DNA of 37,259 nucleotides, taken from contig JAGQTQ010000014.1 in the NCBI GenBank assembly GCA_020438905.1, forward strand, positions 7,020-44,278, in the 5' to 3' direction. Of the stretch, positions 6,403 to 14,383 are shown one piece after another (position 1 is the stretch's first letter; every line of letters starts with the position of its first letter). The position numbers and the translations under genes were made by a program. The notes under the pieces were generated by a model, which did no database searches, was not told where the DNA came from, and saw nothing but the letters and a program-made list of their open reading frames with translations. This stretch comes from Mycobacterium sp. GTDB lineage: Bacteria > Actinomycetota > Actinomycetes > Mycobacteriales > Mycobacteriaceae.

Positions 6403-6867
6403 GTGCACTCCTACCGCGTCTCCTCGGATCTGGCCGCCGACCCTGACGTCGTGTGGCGGCACGCCACCGATCTGAACGGCGTCAACTCCGAGTTGATGCC
6501 ACTGGCGCGGATGACGGTTCCAACAGGGCTTGTAGGCGCACGACTGGATGACCTGCCGGCGGGCCGCAGTGCCGGGCGCAGTTGGCTGCTGTTATTCGGC
6601 TTGATCCCCGTGGACTTCGATGACCTCACCATTGCCGAGCACGGGCCCGGTCGTCGATTTCTCGAACGCTCCACCATGCTGACCCAGTCCCGGTGGGAAC
6701 ATGAGCGCACCGTGGCGACGGTCGTCGGTGGGTGTCGCGTGGTCGACCAGTTGGACTGGCAGGGCAGGAACCTTGCACTCGGTGCGCTCTACCGGTTGGC
6801 CGTTCCGATTCTGTTCAGTCACCGGCATCGACGATTGCGCCGGCGCTTCGGAGTCCGGTCGCGGTGA
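6403..6867 (+). CDS. SRPBCC (START-like) family protein
   Basis: This 154-residue cytoplasmic protein starts at GTG 6403, three bases after the MFS remnant ends. The pattern YRVSSDLAADPDVVWRHATDLNGVNSELMP, with later RSWLLLFGLIPVDFDDLTI and WEHERTVATVVGGCRVVDQLDW, is typical of SRPBCC/polyketide-cyclase-like helix-grip proteins of actinobacteria, which bind hydrophobic ligands. The C-terminus is basic (HRHRRLRRRFGVRSR). No ligand or pathway can be inferred from the neighbours. It is convergent with the SulP transporter gene; the 48-bp gap contains a small GGGC-gtt-GCCC hairpin. Confidence 0.65.
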   Translation: MHSYRVSSDLAADPDVVWRHATDLNGVNSELMPLARMTVPTGLVGARLDDLPAGRSAGRSWLLLFGLIPVDFDDLTIAEHGPGRRFLERSTMLTQSRWEHERTVATVVGGCRVVDQLDWQGRNLALGALYRLAVPILFSHRHRRLRRRFGVRSR

Positions 6868-6915
6868 AAGCGAAGGGCGTTGCCCCGCGCCGGTGAACAG
6901 CGTCGACCAGTAGGG

Positions 6916-8418
6916 CTAGAGAACGGTTAAGCCGGGCACCGGGAGCTTGTCGGCTGCCGCGCTGACCAATCCGCCGCGAGCCTCGTGCTGGCGTCGCCAT
7001 TCATCGATGAAGTCCAGTACTGCGTGGTCGGTGTAGCCGGTGGACATGAGGAGGACGACGTGGGAGCCCGGGGGCACCGCGTCCAGGGCCGTGTGCAGCC
7101 GGGGCAGGCACAAAAACGTGCATGTCCCGTGGATCGTTACCCGCCAGTGGTCGTCGGTGACGGCCTCGACGGAGATATCAGCGCGTGCGACTCGGTAGAG
7201 CGTCATCACTACCGAGAGCGCCAGGCCGAGAAGCACGCCTTCGAGGAGGTTGAGGAAGACCACGCCGACCAGGGTGATCAGGTAGACCGCGAGATCGCCA
7301 GTGCGCCGAGCGGTCTCGATATGGGTGACCTTCACCAGTTGAATGCCGATGACGATGAGCAGCCCGGCCAGCGCGGCGGTGGGGATCTGCTCCACCAGCC
7401 CGGCGAACGGCAGTGCGAACAGTAGAACCCAGATGCCGTGGAGAACGCTCGAGGCGCGGGTCCGCGCTCCCGCTGCGACGTTGGCGGAGCTGCGCACGAT
7501 GACCCCGGTGATCGGCAGGCCTCCGATGGCACCGGAGAGCATGTTGGCTGCTCCCTGTCCGATCAGTTCCCGGTCGAGGTTGCTGCGGACCCGGGTCTGC
7601 ATCCTGTCGACCGCGACTGCTGTCAGCAGGCTCTCCACGCTGGCGATCAATGCCACGGTCAGCACACCGACGGCGAACCCGCCCCACAGGCCGTCGGGCA
7701 GGCTGGGCGGTTGCAGCGCATCCAGTAGCGAGCCGTCCAATTCGACGCGCGGTATGCCGAGATTGAATATCGACGAGACGATGGTGGCGACCAGGATGGC
7801 GACCAGGGGCCCGGGGATTTTGCGCGCACGCACCGGAAGGCGCTGCCACGCAATCAGAATCGCGATCACCAGCAGTCCGATCGCCGTCCCCGGCAGGTTC
7901 GCTCCGATATGCGAGGGCAGCCTAATGAGGTTGTGCCAGGCCGAACTGTATGACTCCCCACCGAGCAGGACGTGCATCTGTTGCAGCGCGATGGTGATCC
8001 CGATGCCGGCGAGCATCGCGTGGACCACCATCGGCGAAATAGCCAGAGCGGCGCGGCCCACTCTGGTCAATCCGAACAGAATCTGAAGGAATCCGGCGCA
8101 TACCGTGATCGCGCAGGTGACCGCCCAGCCGAACTCGGCGACCAGACTGGCGACGATGACGGTCAATCCGGCTGCCGGCCCGCTGACCTGCAGCGGCGAG
8201 CCTCCCAGTGCACCCGCGACCACGCCACCGACGACCGCGGCGATCAGACCCGCCAGCGGCGGGGCGTCCGAGGCCATCGCGATGCCCAGTGACAGCGGCA
8301 GAGCCACCAGGAAGACGACCAGAGAGGCGGGCAGGTCGTAGCGCAGGAACACCGATGATGTTGCGGGAGAATCGGTGACGGGGCTCTGCCTTACCGCACC
8401 TCTGACAGCCAGACTCAT
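6916..8418 (-). CDS. SulP-family anion transporter
   Basis: This 500-residue integral membrane protein starts at ATG 8416-8418. The N-terminal DLPASLVVFLVALPLSLGIAMAS, GGVVAGALGGSPLQVSGPAAGLTV, and later SVESLLTAVAVDRM and GGLPITGVIVRSSANVAAGARTR segments are SulP signature regions, within about 10-12 helices. SulP proteins carry sulfate, bicarbonate or related anions. The C-terminal 90 residues (VTIHGTCTFLCLPRLHTALDAVPPGS) are a reduced STAS-like domain. It is a paralogue of the SulP part of the fusion at 18671-20992 but lacks the carbonic anhydrase. A 20-bp palindrome lies 58 bp upstream. Substrate is not decided by sequence; bicarbonate is favoured by the paralogue. Confidence 0.9.
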   Translation of the reverse strand: MSLAVRGAVRQSPVTDSPATSSVFLRYDLPASLVVFLVALPLSLGIAMASDAPPLAGLIAAVVGGVVAGALGGSPLQVSGPAAGLTVIVASLVAEFGWAVTCAITVCAGFLQILFGLTRVGRAALAISPMVVHAMLAGIGITIALQQMHVLLGGESYSSAWHNLIRLPSHIGANLPGTAIGLLVIAILIAWQRLPVRARKIPGPLVAILVATIVSSIFNLGIPRVELDGSLLDALQPPSLPDGLWGGFAVGVLTVALIASVESLLTAVAVDRMQTRVRSNLDRELIGQGAANMLSGAIGGLPITGVIVRSSANVAAGARTRASSVLHGIWVLLFALPFAGLVEQIPTAALAGLLIVIGIQLVKVTHIETARRTGDLAVYLITLVGVVFLNLLEGVLLGLALSVVMTLYRVARADISVEAVTDDHWRVTIHGTCTFLCLPRLHTALDAVPPGSHVVLLMSTGYTDHAVLDFIDEWRRQHEARGGLVSAAADKLPVPGLTVL

Positions 8419-8475
8419 CCCGCCAAGCTAACCGCCGATGACCCAGGTGCTCCAGCGATGCTGCCGGATACATAG

Positions 8476-8495
8476 AGCATCCATATCTGGATGCT
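8476..8495. promoter_or_regulatory. 20-bp palindrome upstream of sulP
   Basis: Arms AGCATCCA and TGGATGCT are perfectly complementary around a 4-bp centre, 58 bp upstream of the SulP start codon. This is operator-like in size and position. It does not resemble the TCTAC/TACGTA family seen elsewhere in the window, so a different regulator is implied. Confidence 0.5.
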
Positions 8496-8608
8496 AGGAG
8501 TTACCGTCCCGCAGTCCCTGTGCGCGTTTGCAGTTGAGCGGCCCACGTTGCACACGCCGAACGATGGACGCCTCGCGGATCTGGTTGTGGCAGAGCACGG
8601 CGGCGCGA

Positions 8609-9073
8609 TCAGATCCAGCGCCGCACTGTCGCGCAGTAGGTCGTATATGCAGATCCGAACCGGCCCGACAGGACCCGTTCTTCCGGGATGATCTGAAGGC
8701 GGGTGATGGTCGGCACGAACAGCACCGCGATGCCCACCGAGATGGGGTTGCTCAAGAAACACCCCAAGGCCAGCAGTCCCAGCAACATCGCCAAGTACAT
8801 CGGGTTCCTGCTCACGCGATAGACGCCGGTGGTGACGAAGGCGGACGTTCGGGTCAAGTCGAGGGGGTTCACCGATGTTCGCTGCTTACGGAACCCCTGC
8901 ACGGCAACAGTCATCACGAACATTCCCGCAGCCGCAAAAGCGAATGCCAGTGCCGCCCGCGGCGGCAGGGGGATATCCAGTTTCGGCGTGACCGTGGAGG
9001 TGATCCACATGAGCAGCGCGAAGGCTGCTGTGAGCAGGACAGGCGGAACCCGCCGTGGGCGTCGCATCGTCAT
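8609..9073 (-). CDS. Isoprenylcysteine carboxyl methyltransferase-family membrane protein
   Basis: From ATG 9071-9073 this gives 154 residues. Two or three N-terminal helices (VPPVLLTAAFALLMWITS, AALAFAFAAAGMFVMTVAV) precede the ICMT/PEMT core TSAFVTTGVYRVSRNPMYLAMLLGLLALG, and the C-terminal PEERVLSGRFGSAYTTYCATVRRWI. These are the hallmark RNPMY and E-x2-L-x3-F-G-x2-Y motifs of the phospholipid/isoprenylcysteine methyltransferase superfamily, which uses S-adenosylmethionine at the membrane. The substrate is unknown. It lies 10 bp downstream of the anchored-protein gene and probably shares the ATPase transcript. Confidence 0.85.
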   Translation of the reverse strand: MTMRRPRRVPPVLLTAAFALLMWITSTVTPKLDIPLPPRAALAFAFAAAGMFVMTVAVQGFRKQRTSVNPLDLTRTSAFVTTGVYRVSRNPMYLAMLLGLLALGCFLSNPISVGIAVLFVPTITRLQIIPEERVLSGRFGSAYTTYCATVRRWI

Positions 9074-9083
9074 CTGCGGGACC

Positions 9084-9545
9084 TCAATGCTTCTCGTCGA
9101 ACACCACAAGGGTGTGCGCCAGCGCGCCGTCGACGAAGTAGGCGCGGCAGGTGAAGTGGTCTTGGATGACAGATTCGACTTCGGTCTGGGCATTGACCAC
9201 CCCGGAGACGTTGAGCACGGTGATGCGTGAGGTGTCGACACCCTTGAGCGGCTCTTCCAGCGTCACCGGGAACAGATCGCGGCCTTCGAGGTCGAGGCTG
9301 CTGTCTTCGGTGCGTACCTGCGAGAGGTGCGCTTTATCGGGGGCGGCCAGCCGTTTGGTGACATCCGATTCGCACCGCTGTTGGGCGGAACTCTCGGCGG
9401 AGGGCCCAGACGGCTGCGAGCCCGGCGGTCGCAGGGCACCGACGCTGAGTGCGACCGCGACCGCGACCGCGCCGAGGGTCACCAAAGCGCCCGTCAACAG
9501 AAGCCGTCTGCGTCCTGCGGGCTGGTCAGCGTCCTGCTTGCTCAT
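9084..9545 (-). CDS. Membrane-anchored mycobacterial protein of unknown function
   Basis: This 153-residue protein starts at ATG 9543-9545 behind a good AGGGAGG sequence. It has a basic N-terminus (MSKQDADQPAGRRR), one transmembrane helix (LLLTGALVTLGAVAVAVALSVGAL), a Pro/Ser linker, then an extracytoplasmic domain with two Cys (QQRCESDV, FTCRAYFVDG) that could form a disulfide. The end, ALAHTLVVFDEKH, recurs in a decayed paralogue at 30001-30460, which also follows an envelope gene. I do not recognise a named family or function. It lies 40 bp downstream of the ATPase and 10 bp upstream of the methyltransferase, so it is probably co-transcribed with them. Confidence 0.75.
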   Translation of the reverse strand: MSKQDADQPAGRRRLLLTGALVTLGAVAVAVALSVGALRPPGSQPSGPSAESSAQQRCESDVTKRLAAPDKAHLSQVRTEDSSLDLEGRDLFPVTLEEPLKGVDTSRITVLNVSGVVNAQTEVESVIQDHFTCRAYFVDGALAHTLVVFDEKH

Positions 9546-9585
9546 TGCCCTCCCTACCTTCGCTGCCCACTTTCCCCGACGTTTC

Positions 9586-12099
9586 CTATCCGGCGTCCGG
9601 CGGGCGTGGCCCCAGCGGCTCACGGTGGCCGGACTCCGGTGCGGGAAAACGCAACAACCGCAACGCATTTGCCACCACCACGAGTGTTGAGCCTTCGTGG
9701 ACGAGTACGGCCAGCCCGATGCTGAGTCCGAAGAGGGTAGCGGGGATGAGAAGCGCGACGACACCGAGACTGGCCAGGAGGTTCTGGCGGATGATGCGGC
9801 GGGTGCTTCTGCTGAGTCCGACGGCAAACGGCAACGCATCGAGGTTATCGGCCATCAGGGCGATATCGGCGGTTTCCAGGGCGACGTCGGATCCGGCGGC
9901 GCCCATGGCGATCCCGACGGTTGCGTTGGCCATTGCGGGGGCATCGTTGACCCCGTCGCCGACCATAGCGACCTGATGCTCCTCACGCAGTCGCTTGATT
10001 GCCTCGACTTTGTCCTCAGGCAGCAGATCCCCCCAGGCCTCGTCCATGCCGGTCTGCGCGGCGATCGCGTCGGCCACTTGTTGGTTGTCCCCGGAGATCA
10101 TGATCATCCGGGTGATGCCCAGCTTGCGCAGGCTGTCGGCGACGGTGCGCGCGGATTCGCGGGGGGTGTCCATCAGGCCGATCGCGCCAAGGAATGTGCC
10201 GCCGCGGCGCACCACCATGATGGTGCGGCCCTGCGTCTGGGCTTGCAGGATGCCGGCCATCAGTTCGCTGGGCATCGTGGGTCCCCCCAGTTGGCTGAAC
10301 AGGACGGGCTTGCCGATGTAGACCTCCTCCCCATTGACCGTGCCCCGGACCCCGCGTCCGATGAGCGCTTCCACTCCGCTGGCCACCAACGGGGTGTCGT
10401 TGTTCAGGCGGGTGCGGCCGTCACGCGCGACGGCCGCGGCCAGGGGATGGTCGGAGAGTTCCTCGACTGCCACACAAACCTGCAGCAGGTCGGTCTCGTC
10501 CACGCCCGGTGCGGGGAGCACCTCGACGACGCGGGGCTCACCGGTGGTCAGGGTGCCCGTCTTGTCGAAGGCGATTGCGGTCAGTCCGCCCAGGCTCTCC
10601 AGTGGGCCGCCGCCCTTGATCAGCACGCCGGCGTTGCCGGCACGGGCCACGGCGGCCAGGACTGCACTCGGGGTGGCGATGGCCAGCGCGCAGGGGCTGG
10701 CCGCGACGAGGACTGCCATGGCCCGGTAGAACGACGTTGCGAACGGCTCGTGGGTTACCAACGGCGCCAACAGGAGTACGGCGACCAAGCCCAGCACAAG
10801 GGGTACGAAGATGCGCTCGAACTTCTTGGTGAGCCGCTGGGTCGGCGAGACCTGCGTTTCGGCCTCGCTGATCATCGTGACCACGCGTGCAAGGGTGCTG
10901 TCGGCCGACGGCCGCGACACGACGATGTCGAGGGCACCCTGGCCGTTGATGGTTCCGGCGAAGACCCGGTTCTGGTCGGGCAGCCCGTCGGGGTTGGCTG
11001 CGGCCCGTTGGCGGTCCGGTACCGCAGACTTATCGACCGGAACGCTCTCGCCGGTCACCGGTGCCTGGTCGACGCTGCTGCGGCCCTCGATGACGAATCC
11101 ATCCGCGGGAATCCGGGAATTGGGCTTGACTGCGACGACGTCACCGACATCGAGTTCTTCCACCGGAACTTCGGTCACCTCGGCGCCGCGGCGGACCATG
11201 GCGGTTTTGGGTGCGATGTCGGCCAGCGATTCGATCGCCCGCCTGGCCCGACCCATCGCGTAGCCCTCCAACGCGTGGCCGATTCCGAACAGGAACAGCA
11301 GCAGCGCGCCTTCGGCGAAGTCGCCCAACGCCGCCGCCCCCAGGGCCGCCACCAGCATGAGGAGGTCGATTTCGAAGCGGCCTGCCCGGATCGACTCGAA
11401 TGCCTCCCGGGCGGTGAAATACCCCCCCGTCGCGAAGGACAGCAGATAGAAGACCAGCGAAAGCCACTGCGGCGCAGCCGATACGAAGGACAAACCGAAT
11501 CCGACGGCGAGGAATACTCCGCAGGCGATGGCGAAAATCAGTTCGCTCCTGTCGCCGAACAGCCCTCCGTGGTGGTGCTCTTCCCCTTCAGCGACCGAGG
11601 GGCGGTGTTCCCCGGTCGGTGCCGGCGGTCCCGGTGGGACGGTGAGTGCCCGGTCAGGCTGTACGCGCACACCCAGTCCGGCGAGTTGGGCGCGCAGGTC
11701 CTGCTCGCCGATCTGTTCGCGGTCGAACTCGATGCGCAGAGGCCCATCCGACCAGGCGCGGGCCTCCAGCACACCGGGGACTCTCTCCAATTCGGCGGTG
11801 ATGCGCTCGGCCCGCCGTGGCCGCTTGAGTCCGCTGGCCTGCCACACCACGTGGCCGTACCGGTCGGTGATCTCGGCGCCCGCACGAAAGGCCAACTCGC
11901 GCAGGGTGCTGACGGTCAGCGCGTCGCGGTCATAGTGCAGACACAGCTGCGCGGGACCGTCGGCTCCGGTGACGATGTGCGCCTCGTCGACTCCTGGCGT
12001 TCGCGCTAATGCTTCAGACAGCCGGTCCATGCAGCCGTCGCCGTCGTCGTGCCCGTCGGGCAACAGCGTCGACAGTTCCAGTTCAAGCTTTGTGCCCAC
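9586..12099 (-). CDS. P1B-type heavy-metal ATPase with SPC and HEGS motifs (P1B-4-like)
   Basis: This 837-residue pump starts at GTG 12097-12099 after GGAGGAG. Residues 1-150 contain two ferredoxin-like HMA-type modules lacking the CxxC pair, then a His-rich linker (EGEEHHHGG, 171-179). The core shows PVTGES (about 347-352), the transmembrane motif SPC (468-470) instead of CPC, DKTGT with phosphorylated Asp512, HP at 551-552, and GDGVNDAPA. Near the end, VHEGSTLVV matches the TM8 signature of P1B-4 ATPases such as mycobacterial CtpD/CtpJ, which export Co, Ni or Fe(II). The enzyme should therefore pump divalent transition metal out, not copper. Downstream genes appear co-transcribed. An operator-like dyad lies about 110 bp upstream. 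Confidence 0.9.
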   Translation of the reverse strand: MGTKLELELSTLLPDGHDDGDGCMDRLSEALARTPGVDEAHIVTGADGPAQLCLHYDRDALTVSTLRELAFRAGAEITDRYGHVVWQASGLKRPRRAERITAELERVPGVLEARAWSDGPLRIEFDREQIGEQDLRAQLAGLGVRVQPDRALTVPPGPPAPTGEHRPSVAEGEEHHHGGLFGDRSELIFAIACGVFLAVGFGLSFVSAAPQWLSLVFYLLSFATGGYFTAREAFESIRAGRFEIDLLMLVAALGAAALGDFAEGALLLFLFGIGHALEGYAMGRARRAIESLADIAPKTAMVRRGAEVTEVPVEELDVGDVVAVKPNSRIPADGFVIEGRSSVDQAPVTGESVPVDKSAVPDRQRAAANPDGLPDQNRVFAGTINGQGALDIVVSRPSADSTLARVVTMISEAETQVSPTQRLTKKFERIFVPLVLGLVAVLLLAPLVTHEPFATSFYRAMAVLVAASPCALAIATPSAVLAAVARAGNAGVLIKGGGPLESLGGLTAIAFDKTGTLTTGEPRVVEVLPAPGVDETDLLQVCVAVEELSDHPLAAAVARDGRTRLNNDTPLVASGVEALIGRGVRGTVNGEEVYIGKPVLFSQLGGPTMPSELMAGILQAQTQGRTIMVVRRGGTFLGAIGLMDTPRESARTVADSLRKLGITRMIMISGDNQQVADAIAAQTGMDEAWGDLLPEDKVEAIKRLREEHQVAMVGDGVNDAPAMANATVGIAMGAAGSDVALETADIALMADNLDALPFAVGLSRSTRRIIRQNLLASLGVVALLIPATLFGLSIGLAVLVHEGSTLVVVANALRLLRFPAPESGHREPLGPRPPDAG

Positions 12100-12190
12100 G
12101 CGGTCTCCTCCGGTTCACAGCGCCCCCCAGGGTGGGCAGTAAATGCCAGCCCCCACGGGCTCTGGTCCAGCGACCCTGGGGATGCCGGAT

Positions 12191-12230
12191 GGGTTAGAGT
12201 AACCCGATATCTACGTACCTCGATAGTAGA
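12191..12230. promoter_or_regulatory. TCTAC-N11-GTAGA dyad plus GGGTTA/TAACCC dyad
   Basis: TCTAC at 12210-12214 and GTAGA at 12226-12230 are separated by exactly 11 bp; the left half extends to TATCTACGTA. Read on the minus strand it is nearly the sequence found before the L,D-transpeptidase at 22453. Next to it, GGGTTA-gag-TAACCC (12191-12205) is a second perfect dyad. The site sits between the divergent ATPase and MltG-like genes and could serve either. See the regulon finding. Confidence 0.65.
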
Positions 12231-12240
12231 GAGGTCCGGG

Positions 12241-12389
12241 ATGGAACTCGACGCACGGGAGGGTCGCGGCACCGTTGTCACCAGCCACACCCAATGAGCG
12301 CCCCCGCCGCGGGTCCCGCGTCCAACCGCCTGAGCGGTTGGGCCAGCTCGGTGGGCATGCCGCTGACCGTGTCACGACGCACCCGCTGA
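12241..12389 (+). other. Two short overlapping frames ahead of the MltG-like gene
   Basis: An ATG at 12241, eleven bases after the dyad, opens an 18-codon frame ending at 12297. It overlaps by ATGA a 31-codon frame (12294-12389) starting MSAPAAGPASN. These may be a translated leader or only chance frames. No homologue is recognised, and the second ends five bases before the ATG of the MltG-like gene. Confidence 0.25.
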
Positions 12390-12394
12390 CGCAG

Positions 12395-13357
12395 ATGGGC
12401 GACCCCAGCGATGCGGGACCGGGGGCCGGTCGGCGCCTGCGACTGCTCTCTGCGGTGGCCGGGCTGTGCGCGATCGTCGGGGCGGCGGCGGTGACATGGA
12501 CCAGTGTGGGGCGGCCCGCCCCTGACGGCGCTGCCCCGCAGTCCGTGACCGCTGATCGCGACCACGACAGGGTCCTCGAGGTGCGCCCCGGCGACAGTGT
12601 GCCGGTTGTCGAAGAACGGTTGGCCGCGTTGGGCGTGGTGGACGCGGCGCAGTCGTTCGCCTCAGCGGCACGGTCACACACGCCGCCGATGGACACCGTG
12701 GAACCGGGTTTCTATGTTGTCTCACCGGGGCGCCAGCCCGCCGCTGTCGTGGAACAGTTGATGGATCCGGCCAGCAGGGTCGGAGTAGTCACCGTGCAGG
12801 CAGGCCGACAGCTCGACGACGTCACCGACCCGGCTACCGGATCGGTCACACCGGGATTGCTCTCCGAGATCGCCCAGGCGACGTGTGTGCCGACCGGGGG
12901 CGGTCGACGGTGCGTATCGGCTGAGGATCTGCGGCAAAGCGCCGCGCAGTCTGATACCGCGGCGCTGGGCATTCCCGACTGGGCCCGCGATCCGGTAGCG
13001 GCCATGGCCGGCGATCACCACCGACTCGAGGGATTGATCGGGGTGGGCAGATGGAACGTCGATCCGACGGCCACGCCCGCGCAGATTCTGTCCACGTTGA
13101 TCTCAGGCAGCGCGGCCCGATACGACCAGAATTCCCTGCTGCGCTTCGCTGCCCGGGAACACGGACTGCGCGAATACCAGGTGCTGATCGTGGCCTCGCT
13201 GCTTGAGCGTGACGGTCGACCCGGCCAGTATCGGCAGACCGCTGTCGAGATTTATGAACGCGTGCGCAACGGTGGTGACGAAGGGCAGCTTCCGCCGGTG
13301 CCGGTCACCGTGCCCGGTTCCGAGGCGCTCTACGCGGCCGAGCATCCGAACGGCTGA
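12395..13357 (+). CDS. MltG/YceG-like membrane-anchored protein
   Basis: From ATG 12395 this gives 320 residues; a TTG at 12275 gives a longer, less likely form. A basic N-terminus and one helix (LLSAVAGLCAIVGAAAVTW) anchor the protein outside. Then comes a LysM-like segment of MltG proteins (VLEVRPGDSVPVVEERLAALGVV, with VEPGFYVVSPGRQPAAVVEQL) and a catalytic-like region with HHRLEGLIGVGRWNVDPTATPAQIL and VLIVASLLERDGRPGQY, where the Glu of LLERD matches the MltG catalytic Glu. MltG cuts nascent glycan strands. It differs from canonical MltG in replacing the conserved LEGYLFPDTY with LEGLIGVGRWNV, so activity is uncertain. It lies next to a D,D-carboxypeptidase. Confidence 0.72.
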   Translation: MGDPSDAGPGAGRRLRLLSAVAGLCAIVGAAAVTWTSVGRPAPDGAAPQSVTADRDHDRVLEVRPGDSVPVVEERLAALGVVDAAQSFASAARSHTPPMDTVEPGFYVVSPGRQPAAVVEQLMDPASRVGVVTVQAGRQLDDVTDPATGSVTPGLLSEIAQATCVPTGGGRRCVSAEDLRQSAAQSDTAALGIPDWARDPVAAMAGDHHRLEGLIGVGRWNVDPTATPAQILSTLISGSAARYDQNSLLRFAAREHGLREYQVLIVASLLERDGRPGQYRQTAVEIYERVRNGGDEGQLPPVPVTVPGSEALYAAEHPNG

Positions 13358-13396
13358 TCGAGCGTGGCGGCTGGGTGCTCTCTGTGATCCCGCGCA

Positions 13397-14251
13397 CTAG
13401 GCCAGGCTGAAGCCCCAGTCCAGAACGGATCGAGCCTGACCTTCTAAATCGCCGTGGCTGTACATCAGGACCGCGACCAGTCGCCTTCCGTTGCGCTGAG
13501 CCATCGCGACGTAGGTCTTGCGGGCTAGGTTGGTGAAGCCGGTTTTGCCGGCGATGAATCCGGGGTAGCTGGAGAGCAGCGCGTCCTGGTTGGCGATCTG
13601 CCGCGTCCCGCCCCTGCCGTCCGGGAACAGTGCCGCACGCTGGTGCATGATCTGAACCAGCAGAGGGTATTTCAGCGCAAAGCGGTAGATCACCGCCAGG
13701 TCGTGCGGGGAACTGACCGATTCCCAGCCCGGCCCGTCGAGCCCGGACGGCGAGTTGGAACGGGTAGAGCGGGCGCCGACAGCGGCAGCTTTGGCGTTCA
13801 TTTTGGCCACCGCGATCCGATAGCCCCCCAACATGTCGGCGAGCATATTGGCCGCATCGTTGCCTGACACCAGCAGCAGTCCGTCGAGTAACTGACGGAC
13901 GGTGTAGGCCTGGCCGGCGACCAGACCGGCGCACGAGCATTCCACCTGGGTGTGTGACTGGTTGGCCCGCGCGGCGGCATCGGGCCGTAACTGGTCGAGG
14001 ACCACCATCGCCAGCAGCGGCTTAATGGTTGAGGCCGGCGCGTAGGCGCCATAGGCGTCTTGGCCGGCGAGGATCGCTCCGCTGACCATGTCAGCCACCA
14101 GCCAGGCCTGTGCCGGGCCGCCGGGCGGTACAGCCAGAGGCTGGTTGGCGTTGGGCTGAGCCGCGCTGTGGGGAACGACGTGAGCCGGCGAGGCGGTCAG
14201 GATGCAAACAGCGGCGGTCACAAGTGCGGTCACGCGCCGCCATCGGTACAT
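13397..14251 (-). CDS. D-alanyl-D-alanine carboxypeptidase (S11, DacB-like)
   Basis: This 284-residue exported protein has a signal peptide (VTALVTAAVCILTASPAHV) and the three penicillin-binding motifs: Ser74-T-I-Lys77 (PASTIKPLL), Ser129-Gly-Asn (LVSGNDAA), and Lys236-Thr-Gly (AGKTGFT). It trims the terminal D-Ala from pentapeptide stems, producing the tetrapeptides that L,D-transpeptidases use as donors, so it fits functionally with the two Ldt genes in the window. It is shorter than DacB proteins carrying a C-terminal anchoring domain. It is convergent with the MltG-like gene. No operator of the shared dyad type is seen upstream. Confidence 0.9.
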   Translation of the reverse strand: MYRWRRVTALVTAAVCILTASPAHVVPHSAAQPNANQPLAVPPGGPAQAWLVADMVSGAILAGQDAYGAYAPASTIKPLLAMVVLDQLRPDAAARANQSHTQVECSCAGLVAGQAYTVRQLLDGLLLVSGNDAANMLADMLGGYRIAVAKMNAKAAAVGARSTRSNSPSGLDGPGWESVSSPHDLAVIYRFALKYPLLVQIMHQRAALFPDGRGGTRQIANQDALLSSYPGFIAGKTGFTNLARKTYVAMAQRNGRRLVAVLMYSHGDLEGQARSVLDWGFSLA

Positions 14252-14383
14252 GATGGTCGACCCTAGTGGCGCTGGGCCGCGGCGAGGACTCAGTGCCGTC
14301 TCGAATCAGGCACAGCGTGGTGGTTGGAGCACCCGGGCTGCGTCCGAAGAGTGGCACCGCTGAAAACCGTTCCGGAATATAGC

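Noticed and set aside
9697-12009. 770-codon plus-strand frame opposite the ATPase
   Set aside because: No family resemblance and Gln/Gly/Arg-rich; the minus-strand ATPase has every catalytic motif.
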